Shown: positions 6,593-15,586 of the stretch, piece by piece | Numbering within the stretch: position 1 is the stretch's first letter | Layout: each line of letters opens with the position of its first letter | NCBI GenBank assembly: GCA_910585375.1 | Contig: CAJUCZ010000019.1 | Location: forward strand, 1 to 35,080 | DNA from: an uncultured Alphaproteobacteria bacterium | GTDB lineage: Bacteria; Pseudomonadota; Alphaproteobacteria; RF32; CAG-239 | Reading direction: 5' to 3' | DNA length: 35,080 nt | Program-made: the position numbers and the translations under genes | Notes under the pieces: model-generated | The model's database searches: none | What the model saw: the letters and a program-made list of their open reading frames with translations, nothing else | Told to the model about the DNA's origin: nothing

Positions 6593-8120
6593 ATCTGAAC
6601 CCAGTATCATACCATTCGATAAGATTTCCGCGGGTTTTGGTCTTAAAAACCAAACTCGCCTTAAATCCGGTTGCCGCATTTGCAATCCACTGGCTGCGGA
6701 TTTTTCCCTTCAACGTTGCCCACTTCGTCCCGATCGGATTCGCCAAAGACGACCATTTCGCCACGTTCCACTTGGTCATACCGTAAGAACCGAGATTTTC
6801 ACGATACGCAACTTTGCGCTCTTCAAAATCCATATTGGTATAAATAACAAGGGCATACTTTGTACTCGACCTTGTTCGCGGGTTAAGAAGCTGAATTTTT
6901 TTCAAACCGTCATTGCCGAGGTTAGAATAAGCCTGCTGGATTTCTCCCAGAATATGAACCTTATTGTCCGAATAGCCTTCATCAAAAAGAAAAACGCCTT
7001 CATCCGAACCAAAATACGCCCGTCCCTGAAACAATCCCCAGCAAAAAGCGCGAATATTGGTAAAACGGCACCATGCGCCGGTGTTAACATTAATAACGTG
7101 CTGTTCAAACTGCTGACTGACCGGCACATTAAAAATTGCATAACCGCCGCGACCGTAAATAATACCCTGCCATCCCTCTTTATCCTTATTGTTTTTTGTC
7201 CTTTCCAGTACCAATCCGCGGATTTTGTCGGAAAAGGCAATCTGTGAGGCATTGGCCTGTTCAAGCGGAAGCGCTTTTGACAGCGGGACATAACCGTCTT
7301 CCGAAATAATGACAATATCTCCCTGATACTGCATAATGCAATCGTAACCAATCGGCTTGCTTATCCGGTACGAACCTTTCAGCTCCCAGTTGTTCGCATC
7401 GTTCGGATCATATCCGGCATAAATCAATACCTCGCCCTCAGACGTGAGAAATACCGTCAAATCATCGATTCCTTGTCCGCCGTCCTGCGTCCAGTTCGCA
7501 ACGGCAATCAACTCGCCGCCAAAACGCGTCTGCGCCGATATGTCAAAAGACAGCAGCTTCCCCTGAATTTCTCCGACATTCTCAGAATACCAGACCTTCT
7601 GAGTGCCACGCTCCACAAACCAAAGGCGCTGTTTTGCAACTGTGCAGCTAATCAGCCTTTGCAACTGCAATCCCTCGCCGGTCAAGGCGGCATCCTCAAA
7701 ATGATCCTTTCCGCTGTCATCCACATAAAACGTCTGCGGCAAATCATATCCGTTTACCAAAAACAGCCGGTCTTTGAATTGGCAATACCGGAGGCGGCTT
7801 TCGTTAAATTCCCGATCATATTTGGAAACCCCGTCAATTGAGGTAATATTCCACGCTTCGCCGCCGGCAATCGCTATAAAGCGGTTATCTCCCGGCTTTT
7901 TATACTCAATCAGCGTTTTTACGGGATATTTTGTTTCCACATAAGTCTGATACCCGCGGCGCAACGCAACCTTTGTGTCCAAAGGCAGGTAATTATCCAT
8001 GACAATTGCGTCCGTCGGCGCCATCAAATCAAAGCTGTCACGCACGTTCAACCCGCCGACCGGAGCCGGAAGAGTAAAGTTGACAGACTTGTTTCCCCTG
8101 TTAATTTGCCTTTGCTGCAT
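6567..8120 (-). CDS. Podovirus tail nozzle / DNA-stabilisation-type beta-propeller protein
   Basis: A 517-residue beta-rich protein. Its opening (PAPVGGLNVRDSFDLMAPTD) and the many repeated strands with W, Y and G turns (WYSENVGEIQG, YFGSDEGVFLFDEGY) are typical of podovirus tail nozzle proteins of the P22 gp10/BPP-1 type, which fit under the adaptor and close the DNA channel. The ATG at 8120 overlaps the end of the adaptor gene by 20 bases, consistent with translational coupling and joint assembly. Fold class is inferred from pattern and context. Confidence 0.7.
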   Translation of the reverse strand: MQQRQINRGNKSVNFTLPAPVGGLNVRDSFDLMAPTDAIVMDNYLPLDTKVALRRGYQTYVETKYPVKTLIEYKKPGDNRFIAIAGGEAWNITSIDGVSKYDREFNESRLRYCQFKDRLFLVNGYDLPQTFYVDDSGKDHFEDAALTGEGLQLQRLISCTVAKQRLWFVERGTQKVWYSENVGEIQGKLLSFDISAQTRFGGELIAVANWTQDGGQGIDDLTVFLTSEGEVLIYAGYDPNDANNWELKGSYRISKPIGYDCIMQYQGDIVIISEDGYVPLSKALPLEQANASQIAFSDKIRGLVLERTKNNKDKEGWQGIIYGRGGYAIFNVPVSQQFEQHVINVNTGAWCRFTNIRAFCWGLFQGRAYFGSDEGVFLFDEGYSDNKVHILGEIQQAYSNLGNDGLKKIQLLNPRTRSSTKYALVIYTNMDFEERKVAYRENLGSYGMTKWNVAKWSSLANPIGTKWATLKGKIRSQWIANAATGFKASLVFKTKTRGNLIEWYDTGFRYEQGSGIL

Positions 8121-8814
8121 TTACATAAACCCCCGCTTCTACCGGATCAAAATAACCTCCGGACAAATCAATGTCCTGTGTCGCAAGACCGGCACCAAAC
8201 TTGACTTTCACTTCCCGCTCATACTCGTTATATTCCTCGGTATAATCCATGCCGTTTCTCTTATACCAACGCCAGACAATGCCCTTTTTTACCAGAAACT
8301 CGTCAAAAACCGGCACATCGGTATTTTTAGTAATCTCCGATTTTTCCTCATAACCGTTTGCGGCATCAAAAACGATTGTAGACGAACGGTACTGAAAAAC
8401 AATTTTAATACCGTCCGGCGGCGGGGTCAGAAACTTAATCATTCCGTTCTGAATTTTGAAGCGGACATCTGCGCTCGGACAATTAAAATATTTTTCACGC
8501 ATCCAGTCCTGCGGGGTGATAGCGCCGATAACCCGCTCGGCGCTGTCTTTAATGTAGATTGTATTATTCAGGATAGAATAAAAATCAGGGCAGATAGCTG
8601 TCAAAAGATAAGAAGTCTTTTTTCCGGCAGTGCGCAAAACCCCTTCTTTTGTCAGTTCCTGCCAATCCCCATATCGCAAAAGGCTGTCCAAAGTATCTTT
8701 GGCAATACTCAGGAAAACAGCTTCCTGTTGGGAATCCTCGTCAAAAAGGTCATTCGGCTTTTGCGTTGCCACCAGACTCGCCGCCTCCTGACATATTTCC
8801 AAAATACTATGCAT
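8101..8814 (-). CDS. Head-to-tail adaptor (P22 gp4-like)
   Basis: A 237-residue protein starting MHSILEICQEAASLV. It has an N-terminal helical bundle with LLRYGDWQELTKEG, then ICPDFYSILNNTIY and a C-terminal helical part (WRWYKRNGMDYTEEYNEYER). The size, the helical core with an early W and the position directly before the nozzle fit the adaptor ring that binds the portal and completes the head. The match is by family pattern, with moderate certainty. Confidence 0.65.
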   Translation of the reverse strand: MHSILEICQEAASLVATQKPNDLFDEDSQQEAVFLSIAKDTLDSLLRYGDWQELTKEGVLRTAGKKTSYLLTAICPDFYSILNNTIYIKDSAERVIGAITPQDWMREKYFNCPSADVRFKIQNGMIKFLTPPPDGIKIVFQYRSSTIVFDAANGYEEKSEITKNTDVPVFDEFLVKKGIVWRWYKRNGMDYTEEYNEYEREVKVKFGAGLATQDIDLSGGYFDPVEAGVYVNAAKAN

Positions 8815-8815
8815 T

Positions 8816-9379
8816 TTACTTATCCTTTGCAGGTTTGTTTAGTTTCTCAATCTCAAGATTCAATTGCTCGATTTTATTTTCAAGCTGAGAAATTTTGGTT
8901 TTATACTCTTCTTCTTTTTTCTGCCACTCGGCAATAGACCCGTTATTTTTGGCTCTTTCCATAAACTTAACGGCTTCGTCATGCTCTTTTTCAATGCCAA
9001 GCAGCTGAACCTTGTCTTTCGGCAAAGAAACCAAGGCTTCTACGGTAAAAATGCCGTGCAGTTTTAAGGCTTCCTGCTGCATGGACGTCAGAAAAGCATA
9101 CATGCTGAGCGGCGTGCCTTCCTGCGTCTGTTTCTTCATCATCTGATATCTGGCATAATCCACAGGATAACGGCGTTTTTTCTCTTCATCTGCCGGTTGG
9201 TCATAAATCTCGGTAATATTATCCTTAAAGCGGATCTCCACATAACAAACTTCTTTCAAAACCGGCATACCGTCAGGCTTTTTCTCTCCTGTTTGCTCTA
9301 TTCTGTCATAAAACCGAACATAGGTATTTTCGTCTTGCCGATTATTTTTGCACATTTTTTCAAATTCACTAAAATCCAT
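8816..9379 (-). CDS. Unknown structural-operon protein with C-terminal coiled coil
   Basis: A 187-residue protein. The N-terminal half is mixed beta (YVRFYDRIEQTGEKKPDG, VCYVEIRFKDN). Residues 145-187 form a clear heptad coiled coil (KISQLENKIEQLNLEIEKLN) with a basic tail. It lies between the coat gene with its terminator and the adaptor. A role in head completion or assembly is possible, but no family is recognised. Confidence 0.55.
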   Translation of the reverse strand: MDFSEFEKMCKNNRQDENTYVRFYDRIEQTGEKKPDGMPVLKEVCYVEIRFKDNITEIYDQPADEEKKRRYPVDYARYQMMKKQTQEGTPLSMYAFLTSMQQEALKLHGIFTVEALVSLPKDKVQLLGIEKEHDEAVKFMERAKNNGSIAEWQKKEEEYKTKISQLENKIEQLNLEIEKLNKPAKDK

Positions 9380-9401
9380 TTTTCAATTCCCTGTTGATGT
9401 T

Positions 9402-9432
9402 AAAAAAGAAAAACGGGGAGGAACACTCCCCG
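9402..9432 (-). terminator. Intrinsic terminator after the coat gene
   Basis: CGGGGAG and CTCCCCG (9414-9432) form a perfect 7-bp stem with a 5-base loop, followed on the minus strand by TTTTTCTTTTTT. It is placed six bases after the coat stop codon and probably lets only part of the transcription pass to the lower-copy tail genes. Confidence 0.85.
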
Positions 9433-9437
9433 CCATG

Positions 9438-10418
9438 CTATGCCGCCGCTTTGTCAATCAAAACGCCTTGCAACGATGCATTGGACATCGTCATATTACC
9501 GGCCCAGCCGATAATCTTATAAATTGCATCCTGATTGATAGCCAAACGCTCCCCGTTAATGACCTTCATATTGCGGTCTTTATGCGGCCGCAGATAGATA
9601 TAATTCGTATTCAGAAAATACATGTGGTCTTCCGGACAGTTTCCGCCTTGTCCGCCGTCATAGATAACATCCGCGCCTTTGTACTTAAGCGTAGTAAAAC
9701 CGGCTTCTGCCAGCTTCGGATCGTTAAAGCGCTGTAACGGGGTCAAAGACTGTTCAAACAAACTGTAAAGCTTGTTTCCGGCAACAATCAGATCCGGCTT
9801 GTCCGTCCCGCGGGAAAGTTCAAGATACATACTGTCCATAGCCGGGCGGATAGTTTCGGAAGTAAACGCTGCAGTCGCAGTCGTTGATTTGTTGCGCCAA
9901 AACTCATTGCCGGCCGTTGCACGGTTAATACCGCCGACAGTTCCGGTTGTCGGCGTATCGGCAACAAGCAGCTTCAACCCGCCGATTTCTTTTCCGAAAG
10001 AACCCGTGCCGTCACCGTAGACAGCCGCAGACATCTTGTTGATCATTGTCTTCTCGGCATTTTCAATTCGTTTCTCAAACAAATCCATGACGCGCTCTTT
10101 TCCGCTGTTTTTCAGCATATCTTCACCGGAAATCGCAACCGGAACGGCGCAAAGTTTGAGCGCATACTCAGCAGCCGTAAACAGCTGCTTGGGCGTATAA
10201 TCGATTGTATCATAACCGGAGTACCAAACCATATCCCCTTCGCCGTATTCCAGTTCTTCCAAAATCTTGGATCCGCCGGAAATCGGTCTGATTTTGCCCC
10301 GTTTGTTCAGTCGGGCAAACAAGGCATTGTTTTTGGTAACGTTATCGGCAAGTTTGCCGGTACGATTTTCCAAAGTCGTTGTAAAAATATCATTATAATT
10401 AGCATTAGCCATTTTCAT
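9438..10418 (-). CDS. Major capsid (coat) protein
   Basis: A 326-residue protein with the HK97-fold style of phage coats: an N-terminal helical arm (MANANYNDIFTTTLENRTG), a long spine helix region (MDLFEKRIENAEKTMINKMS) and a central A-domain with IGGLKLLVADTPTTGTVGG. Conserved closing strands include LRPHKDRNMKVINGERL. The GAGGA site before ATG 10418 fits; a second ATG six bases on is less well spaced. It follows the scaffold gene and is followed by a terminator, the usual place of the most abundant virion protein. Confidence 0.85.
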   Translation of the reverse strand: MKMANANYNDIFTTTLENRTGKLADNVTKNNALFARLNKRGKIRPISGGSKILEELEYGEGDMVWYSGYDTIDYTPKQLFTAAEYALKLCAVPVAISGEDMLKNSGKERVMDLFEKRIENAEKTMINKMSAAVYGDGTGSFGKEIGGLKLLVADTPTTGTVGGINRATAGNEFWRNKSTTATAAFTSETIRPAMDSMYLELSRGTDKPDLIVAGNKLYSLFEQSLTPLQRFNDPKLAEAGFTTLKYKGADVIYDGGQGGNCPEDHMYFLNTNYIYLRPHKDRNMKVINGERLAINQDAIYKIIGWAGNMTMSNASLQGVLIDKAAA

Positions 10419-10436
10419 AAATCCTCATAAAAAAAG

Positions 10437-11315
10437 TTATTCATCAACGCCGGCCATTTGGGCTTCAAGCATTTCCCGAACAGACATATCAGAAAAATCT
10501 TTCTCCCCCGGCTGTTTGCCTTTGGGCGAAAAAGCCGCGTTTTTGGCCTTTTCGGCTTCAGCAGTCTTGTTTTTCAAGTCCGCCTGAGCTTTTTCGGCAA
10601 TCAGTTTTTCCCTGACCGCCGGATTAAGCCAAACCGCTTTTTCGTATGCCTCCGCAAAATTCTTGGCCGCACCCGCCGCAAACACAGACTTGATTTCGGC
10701 CAAAACGTCCTTAACATACGGATGTTTAACGTTTCCAGCCTCATCTTTAGCATTGGCAAAGTCGTTGAACTCACGTTCCACAACTTGCTTCTGCTGATTT
10801 TGTTGCATTTGCTGGAGTGCGTTTTCCAACTGGCTGACTTTATTTTCTAAAGGATTCGGCTGTGCCTGCTGTTGACCTCCCAACCCAACGCCATAAGCCT
10901 CCGCCAAGGCCTTGATCGTCGCTTCCGGATTATTTGCAAAACCGTCATCAATTGCCGCCAAACTGCCAAAATATTCGCGGGCATTGCCAAATCCCAATTG
11001 TTTCAGGCGCTCCTGCCGCGGCGCATAGGCTTCCTCAACCCAGCCGTAACCGTTAAGCTTTTCCTGAATTTCTGACAAACTCTTAGAAGCCTCGCCGGCC
11101 CTTTCGTGCAGATATTTTCTGAACTCGGGTGCCAAAGCCTTAAAAGTATCGCCATATTCCGGCGCATAACCCTCCGGCAAATCCATATACGGATCAGCCG
11201 GCGTTTCCTTGCCGGAATTGTCCACAATAATTTCATTACCGGAAGCAGCAGGCTCTGACGCTGCGGCTTCCGTAAACTGTTCTTCTAAAGTTTCTCTGAT
11301 TGTTTTTTCACTCAT
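10437..11315 (-). CDS. Scaffolding protein
   Basis: A 292-residue acidic, Ala/Glu/Gln-rich helical protein. Its Q-rich coiled-coil segment NKVSQLENALQQMQQNQQKQ (residues about 158-177) and charged C-terminal section (KAQADLKNKTAEAEKAKNAA, then MSVREMLEAQMAG) are typical of phage scaffolds, which line the procapsid and are removed on maturation. It lies between the portal unit and the coat gene, as in most tailed phages. No protease domain is seen. Confidence 0.75.
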   Translation of the reverse strand: MSEKTIRETLEEQFTEAAASEPAASGNEIIVDNSGKETPADPYMDLPEGYAPEYGDTFKALAPEFRKYLHERAGEASKSLSEIQEKLNGYGWVEEAYAPRQERLKQLGFGNAREYFGSLAAIDDGFANNPEATIKALAEAYGVGLGGQQQAQPNPLENKVSQLENALQQMQQNQQKQVVEREFNDFANAKDEAGNVKHPYVKDVLAEIKSVFAAGAAKNFAEAYEKAVWLNPAVREKLIAEKAQADLKNKTAEAEKAKNAAFSPKGKQPGEKDFSDMSVREMLEAQMAGVDE

Positions 11316-11538
11316 TCCAAATCATCCTCTTATAATTGCTGATAAAGTCGGCGAAAAGACTGTCCCGCCGCATCTTCTCCTGCCGGTTTCTGACCTTTTC
11401 ATAAAACCCGGCAGAAAAATCGCCGGCCAAAGCCAAATCATTCTGCTTCAGCCAGCGATCCATATCTGCTGAGGAAGATGCCTCTGTACCGTCAGGCAGC
11501 AGCACTTCATCAGCAAATTGTCTGCTAATGTTTGCCAT
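11308..11538 (-). CDS. Unknown 76-residue head-region protein
   Basis: A small protein starting MANISRQFADEVLLPDG, with W29 in DMDRWLKQNDLALAGDF and a basic helical middle (YEKVRNRQEKMRRDSLF). It overlaps the scaffold start by eight bases and abuts the portal stop, so it is translated within the head cluster. No recognisable domain. A portal- or scaffold-associated helper is plausible from position only. Confidence 0.6.
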   Translation of the reverse strand: MANISRQFADEVLLPDGTEASSSADMDRWLKQNDLALAGDFSAGFYEKVRNRQEKMRRDSLFADFISNYKRMIWNE

Positions 11539-13412
11539 TATTCAAAACTCCGGACATAACCTGTTGTCACATTCGTATTTGTTTCACCTTTTTGGGCAAT
11601 TTCTTCCCGTTTCAAAGCGACCTGCGCATCAATTTCCTTATTCGTCAGCATAAGCTTTGTACGCTCGGCCTGCTCTTTCAGGTCAATTTCGCGTGATTTC
11701 AGGGCGTTTTGTTCTTTCTTGATTTCAAATTCCTGCCGGTTTTTCTGTGCCTGAACTTCAACCTTCGGATCGACCGGCGGCGTTTCGGGCTCATCAGGCT
11801 TGTTCAAATCCTGCTGAATGGCATCAAAAGCCTGTTCAATAACAGTTTCAAACGGCCTTGACTTCGGCAGGGTTCCGACAACCGACAAAATCATCTGTTT
11901 ATACAAGGACAGGAGCAAGGGCTGGGCTGATACAGCCTGAAAAGCGGCATTAACCATTTCCGTCACCGTATTGACGGCCTCCAGCGTTTTTGCCGCTTCC
12001 TGCTCCTGATTAAAGACGATGTCAGTTTCCACACCCAGCATCATACCGCGCATTTTTTCAGCCTTTAAGAGCTGAACCGCCTGCATTAAAAGTTCAGGAT
12101 TTTGCTGTTGTTCCGGAGAGGCAAACCCCGCCAGCGTATCGAAGGAAAACTGTTCACAGATAATTTCGGCCTTGATTCTGAACAAATCGCCGATAAAACG
12201 CTGCATGTCGTTCTGACGATCCTGATTACGCAAAGTGCCGAAATTGGTTTTCTGATTAACGGCCGTCGCCGTTTCATTAGGATCGGAATTACCGCGCATA
12301 ATGTCAGACACCCCGGTCACGTCAAAAATCTTGGCAATAATATCCTGCCGTCTGGTTGCCAGCTGTTCCAACGCCGCCACATATTGATCTATCGGCACAA
12401 AGTCGATAATCCCGCGGATTCCGCCGTTGTCTTTAAGCTTTTGAAAATCACTGACGGACACCAAAGTCACATCTTTGTTCAAAATGCTTTTCAGCTCCGG
12501 AAAAGAATTGTCATAACAGCCGGAAACCTTCAAAGCTTTAAGCGTTAGACGCATTCTGTCATTAACGCCGTCCAGTTCGGCCAGCATTTCCTTAATCATC
12601 GAATAGTCCGGCACCGGAATAATGCTGTCGTTCGTCATCGTTGCAAAAATCGGTTTCGGACAGGGAAAAAAACCTTTCAACCCGAGCGGATCATCGGAGA
12701 TTTTCAAAAACTTGCTTTTGTTTTCCTTGCTGAGCCAATAGACCTTTCGCGACGGCTTATCCCAGATTTCATAAACGCAGATTTCTTTCTTCTGATAGTC
12801 TTTTTCTCCGACGTCCACGATATCAAAGGCGATGTTTTCGCCAAAGGTGTCTATCGCCGCTTGTTTTGTCATAAAAATCTTTCTGGCAATCCAAGTGACT
12901 TCTTCCCAAATCCCCACCTTGTCGCAATCAGCAATAAAAAAGGCCGGGTCCTGATAAACGGTGTCAACCTGCTCCGATGACTTGACCTGTGCGATTTTCC
13001 CGTCATCCGACAAAACATCGTCAAACTTCGGACGATACTGCTCCCAGACAATACCCGTACCGGAAATCAAAAAATCATTGCGGGCATATTTCATCACGCT
13101 GTCAAAATCAAACTGCGCCAAATCCCATTCCAGCGCTTTCTCCAAAATCTGACAAGCCAAGACCTCGACCGCAGAAGCCGTCTTGTTGTTACGCTCAATA
13201 TAAGGCTTGGGCTGTTTGAAATACAAAAAAGGCTTAAGCGTTTCAATCGATGACCAGAAAATATTATAGCGGCCGCCCTTTTTATTTTCTGACGCTTTAT
13301 CCCGGTAATATTCCCGCGTTTCCTTAACCAGACGATGATAAGCGTCATAATGCTTTTCTGCCGAAGAAATACGGTCTTGCCACTTTTTAACCTCTTTTTT
13401 CTCGTCACTCAT
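11538..13412 (-). CDS. Portal protein
   Basis: A 624-residue protein starting at ATG 13412 (MSDEKKEVKKW); the frame is open one TTG codon pair earlier. Features of the podovirus portal family include an early helical region with YYRDKASENKKGGRYNIFWS, a wing domain with QDPAFFIADCDKVGIWEEV, and the crown-side helix ATRRQDIIAKIFDVTGVSD followed by NPNETATAVNQ-type residues. The long Gln/Glu/Lys-rich C-terminal helix (about residues 545-605) matches the barrel of P22-type portals. It forms the dodecameric DNA channel and terminase dock. It overlaps the GroES-like gene by eight bases. Confidence 0.85.
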   Translation of the reverse strand: MSDEKKEVKKWQDRISSAEKHYDAYHRLVKETREYYRDKASENKKGGRYNIFWSSIETLKPFLYFKQPKPYIERNNKTASAVEVLACQILEKALEWDLAQFDFDSVMKYARNDFLISGTGIVWEQYRPKFDDVLSDDGKIAQVKSSEQVDTVYQDPAFFIADCDKVGIWEEVTWIARKIFMTKQAAIDTFGENIAFDIVDVGEKDYQKKEICVYEIWDKPSRKVYWLSKENKSKFLKISDDPLGLKGFFPCPKPIFATMTNDSIIPVPDYSMIKEMLAELDGVNDRMRLTLKALKVSGCYDNSFPELKSILNKDVTLVSVSDFQKLKDNGGIRGIIDFVPIDQYVAALEQLATRRQDIIAKIFDVTGVSDIMRGNSDPNETATAVNQKTNFGTLRNQDRQNDMQRFIGDLFRIKAEIICEQFSFDTLAGFASPEQQQNPELLMQAVQLLKAEKMRGMMLGVETDIVFNQEQEAAKTLEAVNTVTEMVNAAFQAVSAQPLLLSLYKQMILSVVGTLPKSRPFETVIEQAFDAIQQDLNKPDEPETPPVDPKVEVQAQKNRQEFEIKKEQNALKSREIDLKEQAERTKLMLTNKEIDAQVALKREEIAQKGETNTNVTTGYVRSFE

Positions 13413-13662
13413 CTTCAAAAACCCCTAAAATGCTTGCTTCCCGCACAACGACAACATCCGGATCATACGTCGGCAATTCGTCAAATACGTGAAAAAGCAC
13501 CTTGTCACCGACTTTCACGCTGTCCACTTTAGGCCCGACGCTTTCAACAACGCCAATCGTACGCTCCCCGTCATGGCTGTCCGTCAGAATAATTCCGCCG
13601 GCCGTTTTCTTTTCTTCCGGCTCAAGCCGGATAAAAACCCTGTCCAAAACTGCATTTACCAT
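13405..13662 (-). CDS. Phage-encoded GroES-like co-chaperonin
   Basis: An 85-residue protein with the GroES/Cpn10 layout: LDRVFIRLEPEEKKTAGGI at the start, a mobile loop with GGIILTD (the hydrophobic GroEL-binding tripeptide IIL), VESVGPKVDSVKVGDKVLFH in the barrel and a closing strand ASILGVFEDE. It lacks part of the roof segment, making it slightly shorter than the roughly 95-residue bacterial protein. It would cap host GroEL to fold virion proteins, like T4 gp31. Location between terminase and portal, with overlaps on both sides and a strong AGGAGG site, ties it to head assembly. Confidence 0.85.
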   Translation of the reverse strand: MVNAVLDRVFIRLEPEEKKTAGGIILTDSHDGERTIGVVESVGPKVDSVKVGDKVLFHVFDELPTYDPDVVVVREASILGVFEDE

Positions 13663-14984
13663 CCCGTATCCCTCCTGTTATGATCCAAACTAAAAAGCTC
13701 CTCAGCCGACACATTGCCGTTTCCGTACAGCCTTGGTGTACCGGTGTCATAAACCGGCTCGGCAAAAGTCAGCGCAAAAGCGTCACCTTTATCCGGCGAC
13801 CGTCCCAAGCGTTTTTTAACTTCGTCCTTTTCTTCAAGCTGTAAACGCCCGCGGCGGTCATATTTCTTATTGATACAAACCAAATCTTCCGCCAATTGGT
13901 CATCCGGCGGAAGCTGCACCGGAAGAGGCTGCTCCAGCCATTTTCTGGCTTCGTCCCACATTTCGGCGCGCCGGTTAAAATACCTGTCGTCATTAATAGC
14001 CCGCTCGCCAAAATAAACGCCGCGGATAATCTCACCAAAGCCTCGGTCTTTCAGAATGTCATAGACACCGGCGCCCTGCCCGCCGATGTCCATAAAAACC
14101 CGTTGCGGGTGAAATTCCTTAATAAAAAAGGTGACCTGATTGGCCACCTCCACGTTGTCTTTCTTATAATAACTCTCAAACCTGTAACACCACCGCCCTT
14201 TGCGGAAGCAGAAGGATGTTGCGTCATCTCCAAATCGGGCAATATCCAAACCGATAACCAGCGGAGAAGTCGAACTGTCCATTTTAGGCTCTTGCGCTTC
14301 ATGCACCGATTTTGCCGAAATCAGCTTCGTGTTGCCCTGCTGCACCGGCTCGCCAAGCCAGATATGCGCATAATCGTCGTAATTCCGTTCTTTGCAGGCC
14401 AACGCCTGAAGCTTCATCTCTTCCGGACAAAAAGGATTGTCGCTGTAATTCACCCGCCGCACCAGCGTTCTGTCATCCGGATTCGCCGCAACGGCAACCC
14501 ACAGCGGATCATTTTCTTCTTCACGGTTCATAGATATCCAGATTTCCGAGCCGTCTTTGCGAATTGTCGGGTTAAGAATATCCCAGCTTTTCTTGGTAAT
14601 CGTCTGCGCTTCTTCAATCCATGCAATATCCACGCCTTCCAAAGATTTTATCTTTTGGCTGTCCTGATCGCGCAGACCTTTGAAAATAAAGCGCGTACCG
14701 TTGACAACATTGACAATTTCGCTTTCCTTGACCTGATATTCCTGCAAATCATACAGGCTAATGCGGTCAGACAGCAGTTTGTGCACAGAATCTTTAATCG
14801 TGTCTTGAATTTCGCGCAAACAGGCAATAAACAGCGGCTTTTGCAGACCAAGCAACAAAAGCGCATCGGCAAAGGCATACGATTTCCCGCCCGCCCGGCC
14901 GCCATAATAAAACTTGTATCGGATTTTTTCCGTGACCAAAGGCAGAAAAGGCCGTGCAATTTTTATGTTCAGCGTTTTAGCCAT
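13656..14984 (-). CDS. terL: Terminase large subunit
   Basis: A 442-residue packaging motor from the ATG at 14984 (MAKTLNIK), overlapping the small-subunit stop as ATGA. Walker A is GGRAGGKS (28-35), Walker B VDIAWIEEA (118-126), with a coupling segment near SMNREEEND. The RNase-H-like nuclease follows, with GLDIARFGDD (245-254), a second acidic strand FMDIGGQGAG (about 300) and a late Asp in GDAFALTFAEP. This is the PBSX-type large terminase layout. It cuts concatemers and drives DNA into the procapsid by ATP hydrolysis. Confidence 0.93.
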   Translation of the reverse strand: MAKTLNIKIARPFLPLVTEKIRYKFYYGGRAGGKSYAFADALLLLGLQKPLFIACLREIQDTIKDSVHKLLSDRISLYDLQEYQVKESEIVNVVNGTRFIFKGLRDQDSQKIKSLEGVDIAWIEEAQTITKKSWDILNPTIRKDGSEIWISMNREEENDPLWVAVAANPDDRTLVRRVNYSDNPFCPEEMKLQALACKERNYDDYAHIWLGEPVQQGNTKLISAKSVHEAQEPKMDSSTSPLVIGLDIARFGDDATSFCFRKGRWCYRFESYYKKDNVEVANQVTFFIKEFHPQRVFMDIGGQGAGVYDILKDRGFGEIIRGVYFGERAINDDRYFNRRAEMWDEARKWLEQPLPVQLPPDDQLAEDLVCINKKYDRRGRLQLEEKDEVKKRLGRSPDKGDAFALTFAEPVYDTGTPRLYGNGNVSAEELFSLDHNRRDTGW

Positions 14985-15367
14985 CAATCAACAACCTCAA
15001 TTTTAACCGTTGAAACCGTGTTCAAAGTCCCGTCAAACTTATCCGTCACCAAACCGAGCAGCTTGGCTTTTCCCATCGAAGCCGACACCATGGCCGCCGC
15101 TGTCCGGTTTTTAGCCGCAACAGAACGCGCTTCTTCCAGCTCGTCAATAATGTCATCCACGGTCAAATCATACCGTTTCAGCGCCCGTTCCCGCAATTGC
15201 CGTACTCTTGCCGCTATCTTGCCGTTATCTGCAAGTTCCTTCGCTTTTCGGTTCACTGTCGCCGGTTTCATTTTCTCCGTGCCATACGCTTTACGATAAG
15301 CGTCGGAATAATTCAGGCCTTTAACAACTTCCTGACAGAACTTTTCTTGTTTATCGGTTAGAACCAT
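14984..15367 (-). CDS. terS: Terminase small subunit (Terminase_2/XtmA type)
   Basis: A 127-residue protein beginning MVLTDKQEKFCQEVVKGLNY, the typical opening of the Terminase_2 family, followed by SDAYRKAYGTEKMKPATVNR, a helix-turn-helix that binds pac DNA. The C-terminal part is the oligomerisation helix and a beta tail (STVKIEVVD). It overlaps the upstream 71-residue gene and the large subunit, so all three are coupled. Confidence 0.88.
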   Translation of the reverse strand: MVLTDKQEKFCQEVVKGLNYSDAYRKAYGTEKMKPATVNRKAKELADNGKIAARVRQLRERALKRYDLTVDDIIDELEEARSVAAKNRTAAAMVSASMGKAKLLGLVTDKFDGTLNTVSTVKIEVVD

Positions 15368-15566
15368 AGATAATCTCCAAAATGTCGATAATCTCGTTTT
15401 TCAAATCATTATCCCAAGTGTCAAGTTTTTTAAGGCGATAAGTTGCCGATAAGACACCCGCCGAGGCCAGCTTTATCCCGGCGTCCATTCCGCGCCGATA
15501 TCCATCACGACCAATCTCATTAAGTTCATTTTTAGAAATAAGGAAATGGTTAAAAAATTTTTTCAT
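15351..15566 (-). CDS. Unknown 71-residue protein leading the structural operon
   Basis: Starts MKKFFNHFLISKNELNEIGR behind a GAGGTG site. A central RDGYRRGMDAGIKLASAG helix is followed by an acidic helix ending IIDILEIIYGS. It overlaps terS by 17 bases. It is the first protein gene after the tRNA-like gene. No domain recognised; a terminase- or head-associated helper is possible from position. Confidence 0.6.
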   Translation of the reverse strand: MKKFFNHFLISKNELNEIGRDGYRRGMDAGIKLASAGVLSATYRLKKLDTWDNDLKNEIIDILEIIYGSNR

Positions 15567-15586
15567 CTCAACACCTCATAAAAAAA

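Noticed and set aside
13896..15299. A 467-codon open frame on the plus strand.
   Set aside because: It is antisense to the large and small terminase genes, lacks a ribosome site and shows no family features; terminase motifs on the minus strand are unambiguous.
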